From NCBI GenBank assembly GCA_035301285.1, contig DATGUN010000088.1, positions 19,955 through 83,954 of the forward strand: a stretch of 64,000 bases of DNA, read 5' to 3'. How positions within the stretch are numbered: the stretch's first letter is position 1; each line of letters starts with the position of its first letter. Shown in pieces: positions 1 through 8,880 of the stretch. The notes beneath the pieces are model-generated. The model did no database searches, was not told the origin of the DNA, and saw nothing but the letters and a program-made list of their open reading frames with translations. The DNA comes from DATGUN01 sp035301285. GTDB taxonomy: Bacteria; Bacillota; Bacilli; Bacillales; Amphibacillaceae. A program made the position numbers and the translations under genes.

Positions 1-199
1 TGTAACCGGTGCAGATGTTAACCATGGGTTCGGCATTTATGATGAGGATATGAATTTGATTGAACAAACACAGGCGATGCCCGATTATACGAACAAAGTA
101 TATGTGACGTTTGATAAGCCTGGGACATATGAAATTTTGTGTCTTGAGTATTGTGGTGCCGGTCACCATATGATGAAAGATGAAATTGTCGTCAAATAA
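1..199 (+). CDS. cbaB: ba3-type cytochrome c oxidase subunit II, 3' end (partial)
   Basis: The C-terminal part of the CuA-carrying subunit of a terminal oxidase, which passes electrons from cytochrome c to subunit I at the outer face of the membrane. The reading frame is open from base 2, ends with TAA at 197-199, and has lost its start to the window edge. The CuA loop is visible as CLEYCGAGHHMM (bases 140-175), giving the two Cys, the Glu, the His and the Met of the family pattern C-x-E-x-C-x3-H-x2-M. An upstream His in ADVNHGFG supplies the other copper ligand. The short loop and the neighbouring subunit I point to the ba3 (b(o/a)3) class rather than caa3, since no cytochrome c domain follows. 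Subunit I starts 20 bases downstream. Confidence 0.88.
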   Translation, partial: VTGADVNHGFGIYDEDMNLIEQTQAMPDYTNKVYVTFDKPGTYEILCLEYCGAGHHMMKDEIVVK

Positions 200-218
200 T
201 AGGTCAGGAGGTCTAAAA

Positions 219-1703
219 ATGGGTGAACCGTTGACTTTTGTATCATTGAAAAAAGATGACAAGCCGATAAAGGCATATTTATTGGTGGCAGGGACAACGA
301 TTTTGACAATGGTTGTATTCGGTATTCTGATGTTGCTCACTCAAGGAGGGGTGATGGATGCATCTCCACAAACATTCTATCAATATTTAACGATTCATGG
401 TACGGGGATGATAGGTGCAGTTGCTTTAGCTGCAGCCGCTGTCATGTGGTATTTTTTAAGAAACTATGTTCAACTTTCGAAATTGGTTTTCAAGATCAAT
501 CTATGCTTGTTCCTGGTTGGTTTGATAATGGTCGTCATCGGGGTTTTTTCATTTGAATATGCAGGAGGATGGACGTTTTTATATCCACTTCCCGCTTTAT
601 CCGGTGGGATGTGGGGAACAGCCGGCGCTTTACTTTACTTGATGGGAATGCTTTTGTTAGGTACAGGATTTCTGTTGTTTTATATCGATGTTGGAAGGGC
701 TATCATTAAAAAGTATGGTAGTTTTGCTAAAGGGTTGGGCTGGGATATCATATGGGGTAAAAAACCCGAAAAAGATGCCCCCTCATCAACCGTAGTTGCT
801 AGTACAATGGTGACAATCGTCAATACGACGGGACTCCTTGCAGGTTCTTCGGTTATCATCATGAATATGATCCATGTCATCAATCCTTCGTTTACGTTTG
901 ATCCGTTGCTTGCCAAAAACCTGACATATGCATTTGGCCATATTTTTGCGAATTCAACGATATACATGGGTGTCATTGCCGTATATGAAATTTTATCCCG
1001 CAAGACAAACCGTCCATGGAAAGCTAACAAACCTTTTTTGATTGCTTGGACGATGTCGACCGTTTTAACGATGCTTGTATATCCCCATCATTTACTGATG
1101 GATACAATCATGCCGAATTGGATTCTTATCCTCGGGCAAGTCCTCTCCTTTATGAATGGATTGCCTGTCCTTGTCATTACGGCTTATGGAGCCTTGATGA
1201 TTGTATATAAATCAGGTCTTAAATGGGATATGGGATCGAAACTCATTTTCATTTCAATGTTGGGGTGGAGTATTGGTGTCGTTCCAGCTATTATCGATTC
1301 AGCTATCATAGTCAATAATGTGATGCATAACACGAAATGGGTTCCAGGGCATTTTCACATGTATATGGGATTGGGGATCGTGGCCATGGTATTTGGTTTC
1401 ATGTATTATCTTGGTGAAAACGAAAACGATTTACAGACAGGCTTCATGGATAAAATGGCTTTAATATTCTATACAGTTGGATTCGTCGGTATCAGCGGTG
1501 GATTCTTGACTTCTGGGGCCTTGAGTGTACCAAGACGGTTCGCTTCATATATACCTGAGTGGATGGGGCCAGCCATTTTCGGTGCTGGTGCTGGGGTCTT
1601 GGTCCTGTTGGCTGTGTTCGTTTTCGTAGTATATTTCATCCGCTATCTATTGAGCGGAAAAAAAGATATGGGAAGCGATATCTATGAAAAGAAACTGGCG
1701 TAA
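219..1703 (+). CDS. cbaA: ba3-type cytochrome c oxidase subunit I
   Basis: The heme-copper catalytic subunit that reduces oxygen to water and pumps protons; about 494 residues with 12-13 membrane helices. Start chosen at ATG 219 because AGGAGGT sits at 207-213; an in-frame ATG at 180 lies inside the preceding gene. Visible landmarks are the low-spin heme His in IHGTGMIGA, the CuB/cross-link region FGHIFANSTIYMGVIAVYEI, the CuB histidine pair in YPHHLLMD, and the heme-ligand motif WVPGHFHMYMG, which is typical of the ba3 class. Subunit II precedes it and a Sco chaperone overlaps its 3' end by 20 bases, so the genes form one operon. The class is assigned from motifs and gene order. Heme type cannot be read from sequence. 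Confidence 0.92.
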   Translation: MGEPLTFVSLKKDDKPIKAYLLVAGTTILTMVVFGILMLLTQGGVMDASPQTFYQYLTIHGTGMIGAVALAAAAVMWYFLRNYVQLSKLVFKINLCLFLVGLIMVVIGVFSFEYAGGWTFLYPLPALSGGMWGTAGALLYLMGMLLLGTGFLLFYIDVGRAIIKKYGSFAKGLGWDIIWGKKPEKDAPSSTVVASTMVTIVNTTGLLAGSSVIIMNMIHVINPSFTFDPLLAKNLTYAFGHIFANSTIYMGVIAVYEILSRKTNRPWKANKPFLIAWTMSTVLTMLVYPHHLLMDTIMPNWILILGQVLSFMNGLPVLVITAYGALMIVYKSGLKWDMGSKLIFISMLGWSIGVVPAIIDSAIIVNNVMHNTKWVPGHFHMYMGLGIVAMVFGFMYYLGENENDLQTGFMDKMALIFYTVGFVGISGGFLTSGALSVPRRFASYIPEWMGPAIFGAGAGVLVLLAVFVFVVYFIRYLLSGKKDMGSDIYEKKLA

Positions 1704-2319
1704 TCATATAGCCACTGTTGTCGTCATCTTATTCGGGATTATTTTGTTATATGTCGGAACAGATGGGTTTCACGCGTTTACCAAAGAGAGTGCACGCATT
1801 CATGCACTCTCTGAAGAAAAACCTGAAATCCCAGACGTTACTTTGGAAGACAGTAAAGGGCGTGAATATCTTTTTTCCGAATTCAGTGGTGACTATTTGT
1901 TGGTTACATTTGTATATACGAATTGTACAACGGTTTGCCCACTGCTTGAGACAAATTTTTCCGAAGTATATGACCTTATTCCGGATAAATATATTGGAAC
2001 GGATTTAAACTTTTTAACGATCAGTTTCGATCCGGAAAATGATGATCCGGAGACATTGGAAAAGTATCGCACGTATTTTGATAGCGATGGTGAAACATGG
2101 CGTATGGCTCGTGTAAACGATGAAGAAGAATTACAAGAACTGCTTGATACGCTGGATATTGTTGTCATTCCAGATGGAGAAGGTGACTTTTCCCATAATG
2201 TGGCATTTTATCTGATTGATCCATCGGGATATTTACAAGAAATCTATGATTTTCAGGAGATAGAAGAGACTGCCGAAAAAGTAGAGTCATTAGTAGGGGA
2301 TAAAGCGAGGGATTCCTGA
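1684..2319 (+). CDS. SCO1/SenC family copper chaperone
   Basis: A membrane-anchored thioredoxin-fold protein of 211 residues that delivers copper to the CuA centre of cytochrome oxidase. It starts with a hydrophobic anchor at about residues 9-24. The copper site is Cys81 and Cys85 in NCTTVCPLLE (CxxxCP), with the distal His171 in FSHNVAFYLIDPSG, all in the family's usual arrangement. The start at ATG 1684 overlaps the end of subunit I by 20 bases, which suggests translational coupling. The next gene overlaps the stop by one base (TGATG). Its position inside a ba3 oxidase operon makes CuA assembly the likely job. In B. subtilis the Sco homologue is YpmQ, which sits elsewhere. Confidence 0.9.
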   Translation: MKRNWRNHIATVVVILFGIILLYVGTDGFHAFTKESARIHALSEEKPEIPDVTLEDSKGREYLFSEFSGDYLLVTFVYTNCTTVCPLLETNFSEVYDLIPDKYIGTDLNFLTISFDPENDDPETLEKYRTYFDSDGETWRMARVNDEEELQELLDTLDIVVIPDGEGDFSHNVAFYLIDPSGYLQEIYDFQEIEETAEKVESLVGDKARDS

Positions 2320-2876
2320 TGAAACGTTTTTCAGCTGGAATGGGGCTTTATATATTTTTATTAATTCCGTCGGTTGTTAACTGGATGGAATCAATCATGA
2401 TTGTGCATATGTTCCTTCAGCTGCCGTTACTAATCGTGTCAGGAGTATTTGTTGGAAAGACCATGATCAGGCCATTTTCCCGCTTGTTTTCCAATTGGAA
2501 TGCAAATGGTGTACCATGTATTATGATTGCGGTTTTCATGACGACATATTGGATGTTGCCACGGGCAATGGATGAGGCTTTGAGTGATCCATATGTTGAA
2601 TGGTTTAAGTTCGTCAGCTTGCCCCTTGTTGGTATTTGTATCGTGGATAGTTGGAAGAAATTAAATGGAATCGGTAAAGGGTTTCTATTTTTTAATTATT
2701 TGCCGATGTTTGGACTGATGGCTTGGTTATATATCGATTCACCTGTACAGGTGTGTAATTATTATTTAACCACGGAACAAAGGGTTCTCGGATGGGGATT
2801 TGCATTTATAACATGTTGTATGATTTTTTATATCATCCAATATGTATTTACTGATCATTTGAAGAAGGCGGATTGA
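2319..2876 (+). CDS. Unassigned polytopic membrane protein of the oxidase operon
   Basis: A 185-residue integral membrane protein with about six hydrophobic segments (roughly 5-20, 25-45, 64-80, 93-108, 118-137 and 152-175). The start ATG shares a base with the stop of the Sco gene, so it is the last gene of the operon. I do not recognise a defined family. The stretch IVHMFLQLPLLIVSGVF, with a His in an early helix, is loosely reminiscent of CtaG-type oxidase assembly proteins, but the protein is shorter and the match is only impressionistic. Three Cys near the C-terminal end (VCNYY and ITCCMI) could be of interest for metal handling. An assembly or stability role for the ba3 oxidase is inferred from position only. 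Confidence 0.75.
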   Translation: MKRFSAGMGLYIFLLIPSVVNWMESIMIVHMFLQLPLLIVSGVFVGKTMIRPFSRLFSNWNANGVPCIMIAVFMTTYWMLPRAMDEALSDPYVEWFKFVSLPLVGICIVDSWKKLNGIGKGFLFFNYLPMFGLMAWLYIDSPVQVCNYYLTTEQRVLGWGFAFITCCMIFYIIQYVFTDHLKKAD

Positions 2877-2998
2877 ATCAACAATTAGTATAAAAAGCCA
2901 TGATGATAAAGGAAATTTTGGCCGAGATAGGGATGTTTCAATGCGGTACAATGCTTTACATGATTGATGCGGGTCAAAAATGGATGAAAATGTTTGCA

Positions 2999-3064
2999 CG
3001 AACAATGATGGAATCGAGACAAAAGCGTTTGACGCAGATTCTAATCATTGTTCGGCTTTTTTTT
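2999..3064 (+). terminator. Rho-independent terminator of the oxidase operon
   Basis: A long inverted repeat. CGAACAATGAT followed by GGAATC pairs with GATTCTAATCATTGTTCG, an inner gcg/cgc pair extends it, and it is followed by eight T. It lies about 120 bases after the last oxidase gene. Apart from this hairpin and the uvrB promoter region, the 2877-3244 gap holds nothing I can name. Confidence 0.75.
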
Positions 3065-3154
3065 GTCAGATGAAATCTATCTTTTGGACATGTGTTTTCA
3101 GGACGCGTATCATGGATAAAATAATGGATGATATACGTACCAGAGCAAATCAAT

Positions 3155-3168
3155 CGAATATTTGTTCG
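3155..3168 (+). promoter_or_regulatory. LexA (DinR) SOS box upstream of uvrBA
   Basis: CGAATATTTGTTCG matches the Bacillus SOS consensus CGAAC-N4-GTTCG at all but one position. It lies just upstream of the uvrB promoter, as expected for a damage-inducible uvrBA operon. Confidence 0.75.
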
Positions 3169-3175
3169 TTTTTTG

Positions 3176-3204
3176 TTAAAGTAGAAACACGAATATGTTA
3201 TAAT
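3176..3204 (+). promoter_or_regulatory. SigA promoter of uvrBA
   Basis: A perfect -10 TATAAT at 3199-3204 with a weak -35 TTAAAG at 3176-3181 (17-base spacer), 40 bases before the uvrB GTG start. The SOS box lies immediately upstream. Confidence 0.65.
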
Positions 3205-3244
3205 GATAAGATAATAAACCTACGAATAAACGGAGGACTGGCTT

Positions 3245-5227
3245 GTGGACAACCAATTTGAACTAGTGGCAGGCTATAAACCGAGCGGTGATCAGCCCAA
3301 AGCAATTGATGAACTCGTCGGAAAAGTGAAATCCGGCAAGCGCCATCAAACATTGCTTGGGGCGACAGGTACCGGAAAAACATTTACGGTATCCAATGTA
3401 TTGAAAGAAGTCAACCGTCCAACACTTGTTATGGCTCATAACAAAACATTAGCTGGACAATTATATAGTGAGTTCAAGGAGTATTTCCCCAATAATGCGG
3501 TCGAATACTTTGTCAGTTACTATGATTATTACCAACCCGAAGCATATGTCCCATCGACTGATACATTCATCGAAAAGGATGCGAGTATCAATGATGAAAT
3601 AGATAAACTACGCCATTCAGCAACATCAGCTCTTTTTGAAAGGAATGATGTTCTGATTGTTTCCAGTGTATCGTGCATCTATGGACTGGGTTCGCCCGAA
3701 GAGTACCGTAGTCAGGTGCTTTCACTAAGGATGGGAATGGAAAAGGACCGTGATCAATTGCTGAGAGACCTGGTCGATATCCAATATGCACGTAATGATA
3801 TTGATTTCCAACGTGGTACATTCCGGGTAAGAGGCGATTCTGTGGAAGTTATTCCAGCCTCAAGAGAAGAACACTGTTTTCGTGTGGAGTTTTTTGGAGA
3901 CGAAATCGATCGTATTCGTGAAGTTGATGCCTTGACAGGGGAAATAATCGGAGATAGGGAACATGTGGCTATTTTTCCTGCTTCCCACTTTGTGACACGT
4001 GAAGAAAAATTGAAAAAAGCAATCAAGAATATTGAGGCGGAATTGCAAGATCGCTTGAAAGAATTACGATCCGAAAATAAACTATTGGAAGCTCAGCGTA
4101 TTGAACAACGAACAAACTATGACATTGAAATGATGGAAGAAATGGGCTTTTGCTCCGGGATCGAAAATTATTCACGCCATTTGACTTTTCGTGAACCCGG
4201 TTCAACCCCGTATACATTGCTAGATTATTTTCCGGATGACTTTTTGGTCGTCATTGATGAATCTCATGCGACCATTCCTCAAATCCGTGGGATGTACAAT
4301 GGGGACAAAGCACGGAAACAAGTTTTGGTGGATCATGGCTTCAGATTGCCATCGGCACTTGATAACCGTCCATTGCAGTTTGAGGAATTTGAAACAAAAA
4401 CAAATCAATTGATGTATATTTCGGCAACACCTGGTCCCTACGAACTGGAGCACTCCGGTGAAGTAACCGAACAAATTATCCGTCCAACAGGCTTGTTAGA
4501 CCCTAAAATCGATATCAGGCCAATAGAAGGTCAAATCGATGATCTGATCGGAGAAATCAATAAACGGAAAGATAAGAATGAACGTGTGTTGATAACGACC
4601 TTGACCAAGAAAATGGCTGAAGATCTGACAGATTATTTCAAAGAACTTGGTATGAAGGTCGCTTATTTACATTCGGAAATCAAGACGTTGGAACGAATTG
4701 AAATCATTCGCGATTTAAGAGTGGGAAAATATGATGTATTGGTTGGCATCAACTTATTGCGTGAAGGGCTGGATATTCCAGAGGTCTCACTGGTTGCGAT
4801 TTTGGATGCTGATAAAGAAGGTTTTCTCCGTTCAGAACGCTCGTTGATCCAGACTGCCGGTCGTGCGGCCAGAAACGAGCACGGTGAAGTATATATGTAT
4901 GCCGATAATATCACTGACTCGATGCGGGTCGCAATCGATGAAACAAACCGTAGACGGGAGAAACAAATCGCATATAATGAAAAATATAATATTACACCAA
5001 AGACAATCAAAAAGGACGTTCGCGATGTCATACGCGCAACGGTAGCGGCTGAATCAGAGGAAACGTATAAAGAGGATACACCATCGTTAACAAATTTATC
5101 CAAGAAAGAAAAGGGTAAAGTGATCGAAAAAATGGAGAAAGAAATGCGGGAAGCTGCCAAAGCGCTTGATTTTGAAAAAGCTGCCGAATTGCGTGATGTC
5201 GTGTTTGAATTAAAAGCGGAAGGATGA
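3245..5227 (+). CDS. uvrB: Excinuclease ABC subunit B
   Basis: The damage-verifying helicase-like subunit of nucleotide excision repair. UvrA loads it onto lesions and it then recruits UvrC. Length is 660 residues, the family norm. Walker A GATGTGKT is at residues 39-46. The beta-hairpin that clamps DNA is seen as YYDYYQPEAYVP near residue 95, the DEAD-like motif is VIDESHAT near 335, and motif VI is QTAGRAARN near 540. The C-terminal UVR domain that binds UvrC runs from about 620 to the end. The start is GTG 3245, chosen because CGGAGGAC lies 7 bases upstream. It is followed by uvrA after 7 bases, and the pair is probably LexA-controlled from the upstream SOS box. Confidence 0.98.
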   Translation: MDNQFELVAGYKPSGDQPKAIDELVGKVKSGKRHQTLLGATGTGKTFTVSNVLKEVNRPTLVMAHNKTLAGQLYSEFKEYFPNNAVEYFVSYYDYYQPEAYVPSTDTFIEKDASINDEIDKLRHSATSALFERNDVLIVSSVSCIYGLGSPEEYRSQVLSLRMGMEKDRDQLLRDLVDIQYARNDIDFQRGTFRVRGDSVEVIPASREEHCFRVEFFGDEIDRIREVDALTGEIIGDREHVAIFPASHFVTREEKLKKAIKNIEAELQDRLKELRSENKLLEAQRIEQRTNYDIEMMEEMGFCSGIENYSRHLTFREPGSTPYTLLDYFPDDFLVVIDESHATIPQIRGMYNGDKARKQVLVDHGFRLPSALDNRPLQFEEFETKTNQLMYISATPGPYELEHSGEVTEQIIRPTGLLDPKIDIRPIEGQIDDLIGEINKRKDKNERVLITTLTKKMAEDLTDYFKELGMKVAYLHSEIKTLERIEIIRDLRVGKYDVLVGINLLREGLDIPEVSLVAILDADKEGFLRSERSLIQTAGRAARNEHGEVYMYADNITDSMRVAIDETNRRREKQIAYNEKYNITPKTIKKDVRDVIRATVAAESEETYKEDTPSLTNLSKKEKGKVIEKMEKEMREAAKALDFEKAAELRDVVFELKAEG

Positions 5228-5234
5228 CCAGTTC

Positions 5235-8111
5235 ATGGCTAATAAATCAATTAATATTCAAGGTGCCAGGGCACATAATCTAAAAAATATAGATGTCAAT
5301 ATACCTAAAAACAATTTAGTTGTGGTGACGGGCTTGTCGGGATCGGGAAAGTCGTCGCTTGCGTTCGATACAATCTATGCGGAGGGGCAAAGGCGATATG
5401 TGGAATCGTTATCGGCTTACGCCCGGCAGTTTTTGGGACAGATGGATAAACCAGATGTTGACCTGATTGAGGGATTATCCCCGGCGATTTCCATCGATCA
5501 GAAAACGACAAGCAAAAACCCACGGTCAACGGTTGGAACCGTTACGGAAATATATGATTATCTCAGGCTTCTATTTGCCAGGGTAGGTCATCCAACATGT
5601 CCGAAACATGGAATTGAAATTAGTTCACAGACGGTTCAACAGATGGTTGACCGTATTATGGAATATCCGGAACGAACTAAAATGCAAATCATGGCTCCGG
5701 TTGTTTCCGGCCGTAAAGGTGAACATGTAAAAACGTTGGAAAACCTGAAAAAAGAAGGATACATCCGTATACGTGTCGATGGGGAAATGCTTGAGGTGAC
5801 CGATGATATCCAGCTCGATAAGAATAAGAAGCATTCCATTGAAGTCGTGATCGACCGGATTATAGTAAAGGGCGGCATTCATGGTCGCTTGAGTGATTCC
5901 ATTGAAACGGCACTTGGACTTGGTGAAGGGAAAGTGATTGTCGATGTCATTGGAGAGGAAGAATTATTATTCAATGAAAATCATTCCTGTCCGATTTGCG
6001 GATTTTCGATTGATGAGATGGAGCCGCGCCTATTTTCGTTCAATAGCCCATATGGCGCCTGCAAGACATGCGATGGTCTAGGAACGAATCTGGAAGTGGA
6101 TATTGACCTTGTCATACCGGATTGGAGCAAGTCACTTAAAAAACATGCCATCGATGCATGGAAACCAATCAGCTCACAGTATTACCCACAGTTATTGAAA
6201 AGTGTCTGTGACCATTATGGGATTAACATGAACACTCCCGTAAAAGATTTACCAAAAGAACAAATGGATAAAGTCCTTTATGGTAGCGGTAAGGAAAAAA
6301 TACGTTTTCATTATGTCAATGACTTTGGAAAAAAACGTGATAATGATATACAGTTTGAAGGAGTATTGAATAATATATCTAGAAGATATAAAGAAACGAC
6401 TTCTGATTTTATCCGTGAAAAACTTGGAACATATATGGCTGAAAAGAATTGTCCGACATGTCATGGCTACCGTTTAAGAAAAGAGGCTTTGGCTGTACTT
6501 CTGAATGGGATTCATATAAGCAATGTTACCGATTTTTCCATTACAGAGGCCCAAGCATTTTTCCGCGATCTCCCATTGACAGAAAAAGAGGAACAAATAG
6601 CCCGTTTGATTTTAAAGGAAATCCAGAGCCGTTTGGAATTTTTGCGAAATGTCGGCTTGGATTATCTAACAATGTCACGTTCTGCCGGAACATTATCAGG
6701 TGGCGAGGCGCAGCGAATTCGCTTGGCAACACAGATTGGTTCGGCTCTTACTGGTGTTTTATATGTTCTTGACGAACCGTCCATCGGTCTTCATCAACGT
6801 GATAATGATCGGTTGATCAGAACATTGCAGGGAATGCGTGATCTGGATAATACACTTATTGTTGTTGAACATGATGAGGATACGATGCTGCAGGCAGATT
6901 GGTTGATCGATATCGGTCCCGGTGCAGGGGAACATGGTGGAAATATAGTTGCCAGTGGTACACCACAGAGTGTTATGGCAAATCAAGAATCATTGACAGG
7001 ACAATACTTATCGGGGAATAGATTCATGCCTGTCCCTACCCACAGACGCAAGCCAAGCAAGCGTAAAATACAGATTGTCGAAGCCGGTGAAAATAATCTG
7101 AAAGATATTTCAGTTCATATACCAATCGGATTGATGACGGTTGTTACCGGTGTGTCGGGTTCAGGTAAGAGTACTTTGGTCAATGAAATTTTATATAAAT
7201 CTATGGCGCGGAGCCTTTATAAGGGGAAGCATAAACCCGGAACACATAAAAAAATAAACGGATTGAAACACGTCGAAAAAGTCATTAACATTGATCAGTC
7301 ACCGATTGGGCGTACACCTCGATCCAATCCGGCAACATACACAAGTATGTTTGACGATGTACGGGATGTGTTCGCCCAGACGAATGAAGCGAAAGTACGT
7401 GGTTATAAAAAAGGGCGCTTCAGTTTCAACGTGAAAGGCGGACGGTGTGAAGCATGCCGCGGTGATGGGATTATCAAAATTGAAATGCATTTCCTTCCTG
7501 ATGTTTATGTCCCATGTGAAGTATGTCATGGAAAACGATATAATCGTGAGACACTTGAAGTCCAATATAAAGGGAAGACCATTGCAGACGTTCTGGATAT
7601 GACGATTGAGGATGCATTGGATTTCTTCAGCAATATCCCCAAAATCAAGCGGAAACTACAGACCATCTATGATGTCGGCCTTGGTTATATCAAGCTTGGT
7701 CAACCCGCAACAACTTTATCGGGTGGGGAAGCGCAACGCGTCAAATTGGCTAGCGAACTTCATAAACGTTCGGATGGAAAATCGGTTTATATTTTAGATG
7801 AACCGACGACTGGTCTTCATACAGATGATATTAAACGATTGATGGATGTATTGAATCGCATTGTTGATAATGGTGATACGGTTGTCATTATCGAACACAA
7901 TCTCGACGTGATCAAAACAGCCGATCATATTATCGATCTCGGTCCGGAAGGTGGAGACCGCGGTGGTGAAATTGTTGCTACAGGCACACCGGAGAAAATT
8001 GCCGCATGTGAGGAATCATATACAGGGAAATATTTAAAACCAGTTCTGGAACGAGATAAAAGACGTATGGATGAAACATTGAAAAACAAAGAAAAAGTAG
8101 TCTCTGAATAG
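5235..8111 (+). CDS. uvrA: Excinuclease ABC subunit A
   Basis: The DNA-damage recognition ATPase of nucleotide excision repair; 958 residues with two ABC modules. The first Walker A is GLSGSGKSS near residue 33 and the second GVSGSGKST near 640. The ABC signatures LSGGEAQRI and LSGGEAQRV fall near 487 and 830. Zinc-binding Cys pairs are visible in CPICG/CKTC (insertion domain) and in CEACRGDG/CEVCHG (second zinc finger). It starts 7 bases after uvrB, forming the usual uvrBA operon. Nothing is unusual in length or motifs. Confidence 0.98.
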   Translation: MANKSINIQGARAHNLKNIDVNIPKNNLVVVTGLSGSGKSSLAFDTIYAEGQRRYVESLSAYARQFLGQMDKPDVDLIEGLSPAISIDQKTTSKNPRSTVGTVTEIYDYLRLLFARVGHPTCPKHGIEISSQTVQQMVDRIMEYPERTKMQIMAPVVSGRKGEHVKTLENLKKEGYIRIRVDGEMLEVTDDIQLDKNKKHSIEVVIDRIIVKGGIHGRLSDSIETALGLGEGKVIVDVIGEEELLFNENHSCPICGFSIDEMEPRLFSFNSPYGACKTCDGLGTNLEVDIDLVIPDWSKSLKKHAIDAWKPISSQYYPQLLKSVCDHYGINMNTPVKDLPKEQMDKVLYGSGKEKIRFHYVNDFGKKRDNDIQFEGVLNNISRRYKETTSDFIREKLGTYMAEKNCPTCHGYRLRKEALAVLLNGIHISNVTDFSITEAQAFFRDLPLTEKEEQIARLILKEIQSRLEFLRNVGLDYLTMSRSAGTLSGGEAQRIRLATQIGSALTGVLYVLDEPSIGLHQRDNDRLIRTLQGMRDLDNTLIVVEHDEDTMLQADWLIDIGPGAGEHGGNIVASGTPQSVMANQESLTGQYLSGNRFMPVPTHRRKPSKRKIQIVEAGENNLKDISVHIPIGLMTVVTGVSGSGKSTLVNEILYKSMARSLYKGKHKPGTHKKINGLKHVEKVINIDQSPIGRTPRSNPATYTSMFDDVRDVFAQTNEAKVRGYKKGRFSFNVKGGRCEACRGDGIIKIEMHFLPDVYVPCEVCHGKRYNRETLEVQYKGKTIADVLDMTIEDALDFFSNIPKIKRKLQTIYDVGLGYIKLGQPATTLSGGEAQRVKLASELHKRSDGKSVYILDEPTTGLHTDDIKRLMDVLNRIVDNGDTVVIIEHNLDVIKTADHIIDLGPEGGDRGGEIVATGTPEKIAACEESYTGKYLKPVLERDKRRMDETLKNKEKVVSE

Positions 8112-8285
8112 TCCAAGGTTCCATCGGTGTATTTACTTCGATTGTGTAGGATAAAAGGACTTGTACGTGATATTGATCGTCTGATGAAGATGGGGATTAA
8201 AATAAGCGGGTAACATTGAGAAAGTAAGTCGTTTTCATGGGTGAATGATATGTCTGTTGCGTTCCTGTTCATTCCGTAAGCCATA

Positions 8286-8352
8286 AGTAGGGAAAGAACC
8301 CCAGATAGATACTCGAGAGCATCTAAGTGACCCTACTCTATTCTATTTTTTC
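8286..8352 (+). terminator. Probable terminator after uvrA
   Basis: AGTAGGG (8286-8292) pairs with CCCTACT (8331-8337). An imperfect inner stem is centred on CTCGAG, and a T-rich run follows. It lies about 170 bases after uvrA. The rest of the 8112-8476 gap shows no gene. Confidence 0.5.
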
Positions 8353-8421
8353 TTGTGTGCTTTTGTTTTTATCTCATGCCACTTTACTGGATTTCAGGTG
8401 TTTGTGCTAAAGACAAAATTT

Positions 8422-8450
8422 TTGACGAATATATATTGGTTCGATAATGT
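8422..8450 (+). promoter_or_regulatory. SigA-type promoter of yojF-bshB2
   Basis: -35 TTGACG (8422-8427), 17-base spacer, -10 TAATGT (8445-8450), placed 26 bases before the yojF ATG. Confidence 0.5.
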
Positions 8451-8476
8451 AAAAGAGTGGAGAGGAGACGGGTATA

Positions 8477-8827
8477 ATGAAATCAATACAAATAGAAGAT
8501 GTTCAAACATCACTTGAGCAATTTAAGGACAAACCCGTATATATTCATGTGGAAACGACTAACGGTGCATATGCAGGCCATTTCAATGATAAAGCCTATA
8601 ATGTGGGTGCCTATGTTCGAAATGCACAGGTGACATTTTCGCAAGCCAAAATAGTAGGTGCCGGATCTGCCTATCGAGTCGGATTGAAAACCGAACAAGG
8701 ATGGATTTATGCTGAAGGTTTGACGGATTGGATCATAGAAAATGATTCCAGCTTACTATTGGCAGGTCATGACCGTGAGGGACGTCTAATGGTATCACTG
8801 GAAATCAGTGAAACACCCTTCAAATAA
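8477..8827 (+). CDS. yojF: YojF-like DUF1806 protein
   Basis: A small soluble protein of 116 residues with no signal peptide or membrane segment. Its sequence and its position directly upstream of the bacillithiol deacetylase match YojF of B. subtilis, which pairs with yojG (bshB2) in the same order. The biochemical role of the family is not established to my knowledge. An accessory role in bacillithiol metabolism is inferred from the neighbour only. A GGAGAGG Shine-Dalgarno sequence precedes the ATG. Confidence 0.85.
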   Translation: MKSIQIEDVQTSLEQFKDKPVYIHVETTNGAYAGHFNDKAYNVGAYVRNAQVTFSQAKIVGAGSAYRVGLKTEQGWIYAEGLTDWIIENDSSLLLAGHDREGRLMVSLEISETPFK

Positions 8828-8880
8828 CAAATACATTCAAGACACAATGACTTAACTGAGGATAAGTGAAGGTGATATTA

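Noticed and set aside
2980..3261. Open frame of 93 codons between the oxidase operon and uvrB
   Set aside because: It runs through a terminator hairpin, the SOS box and the uvrB promoter and overlaps the uvrB start; no ribosome site or protein-like composition.
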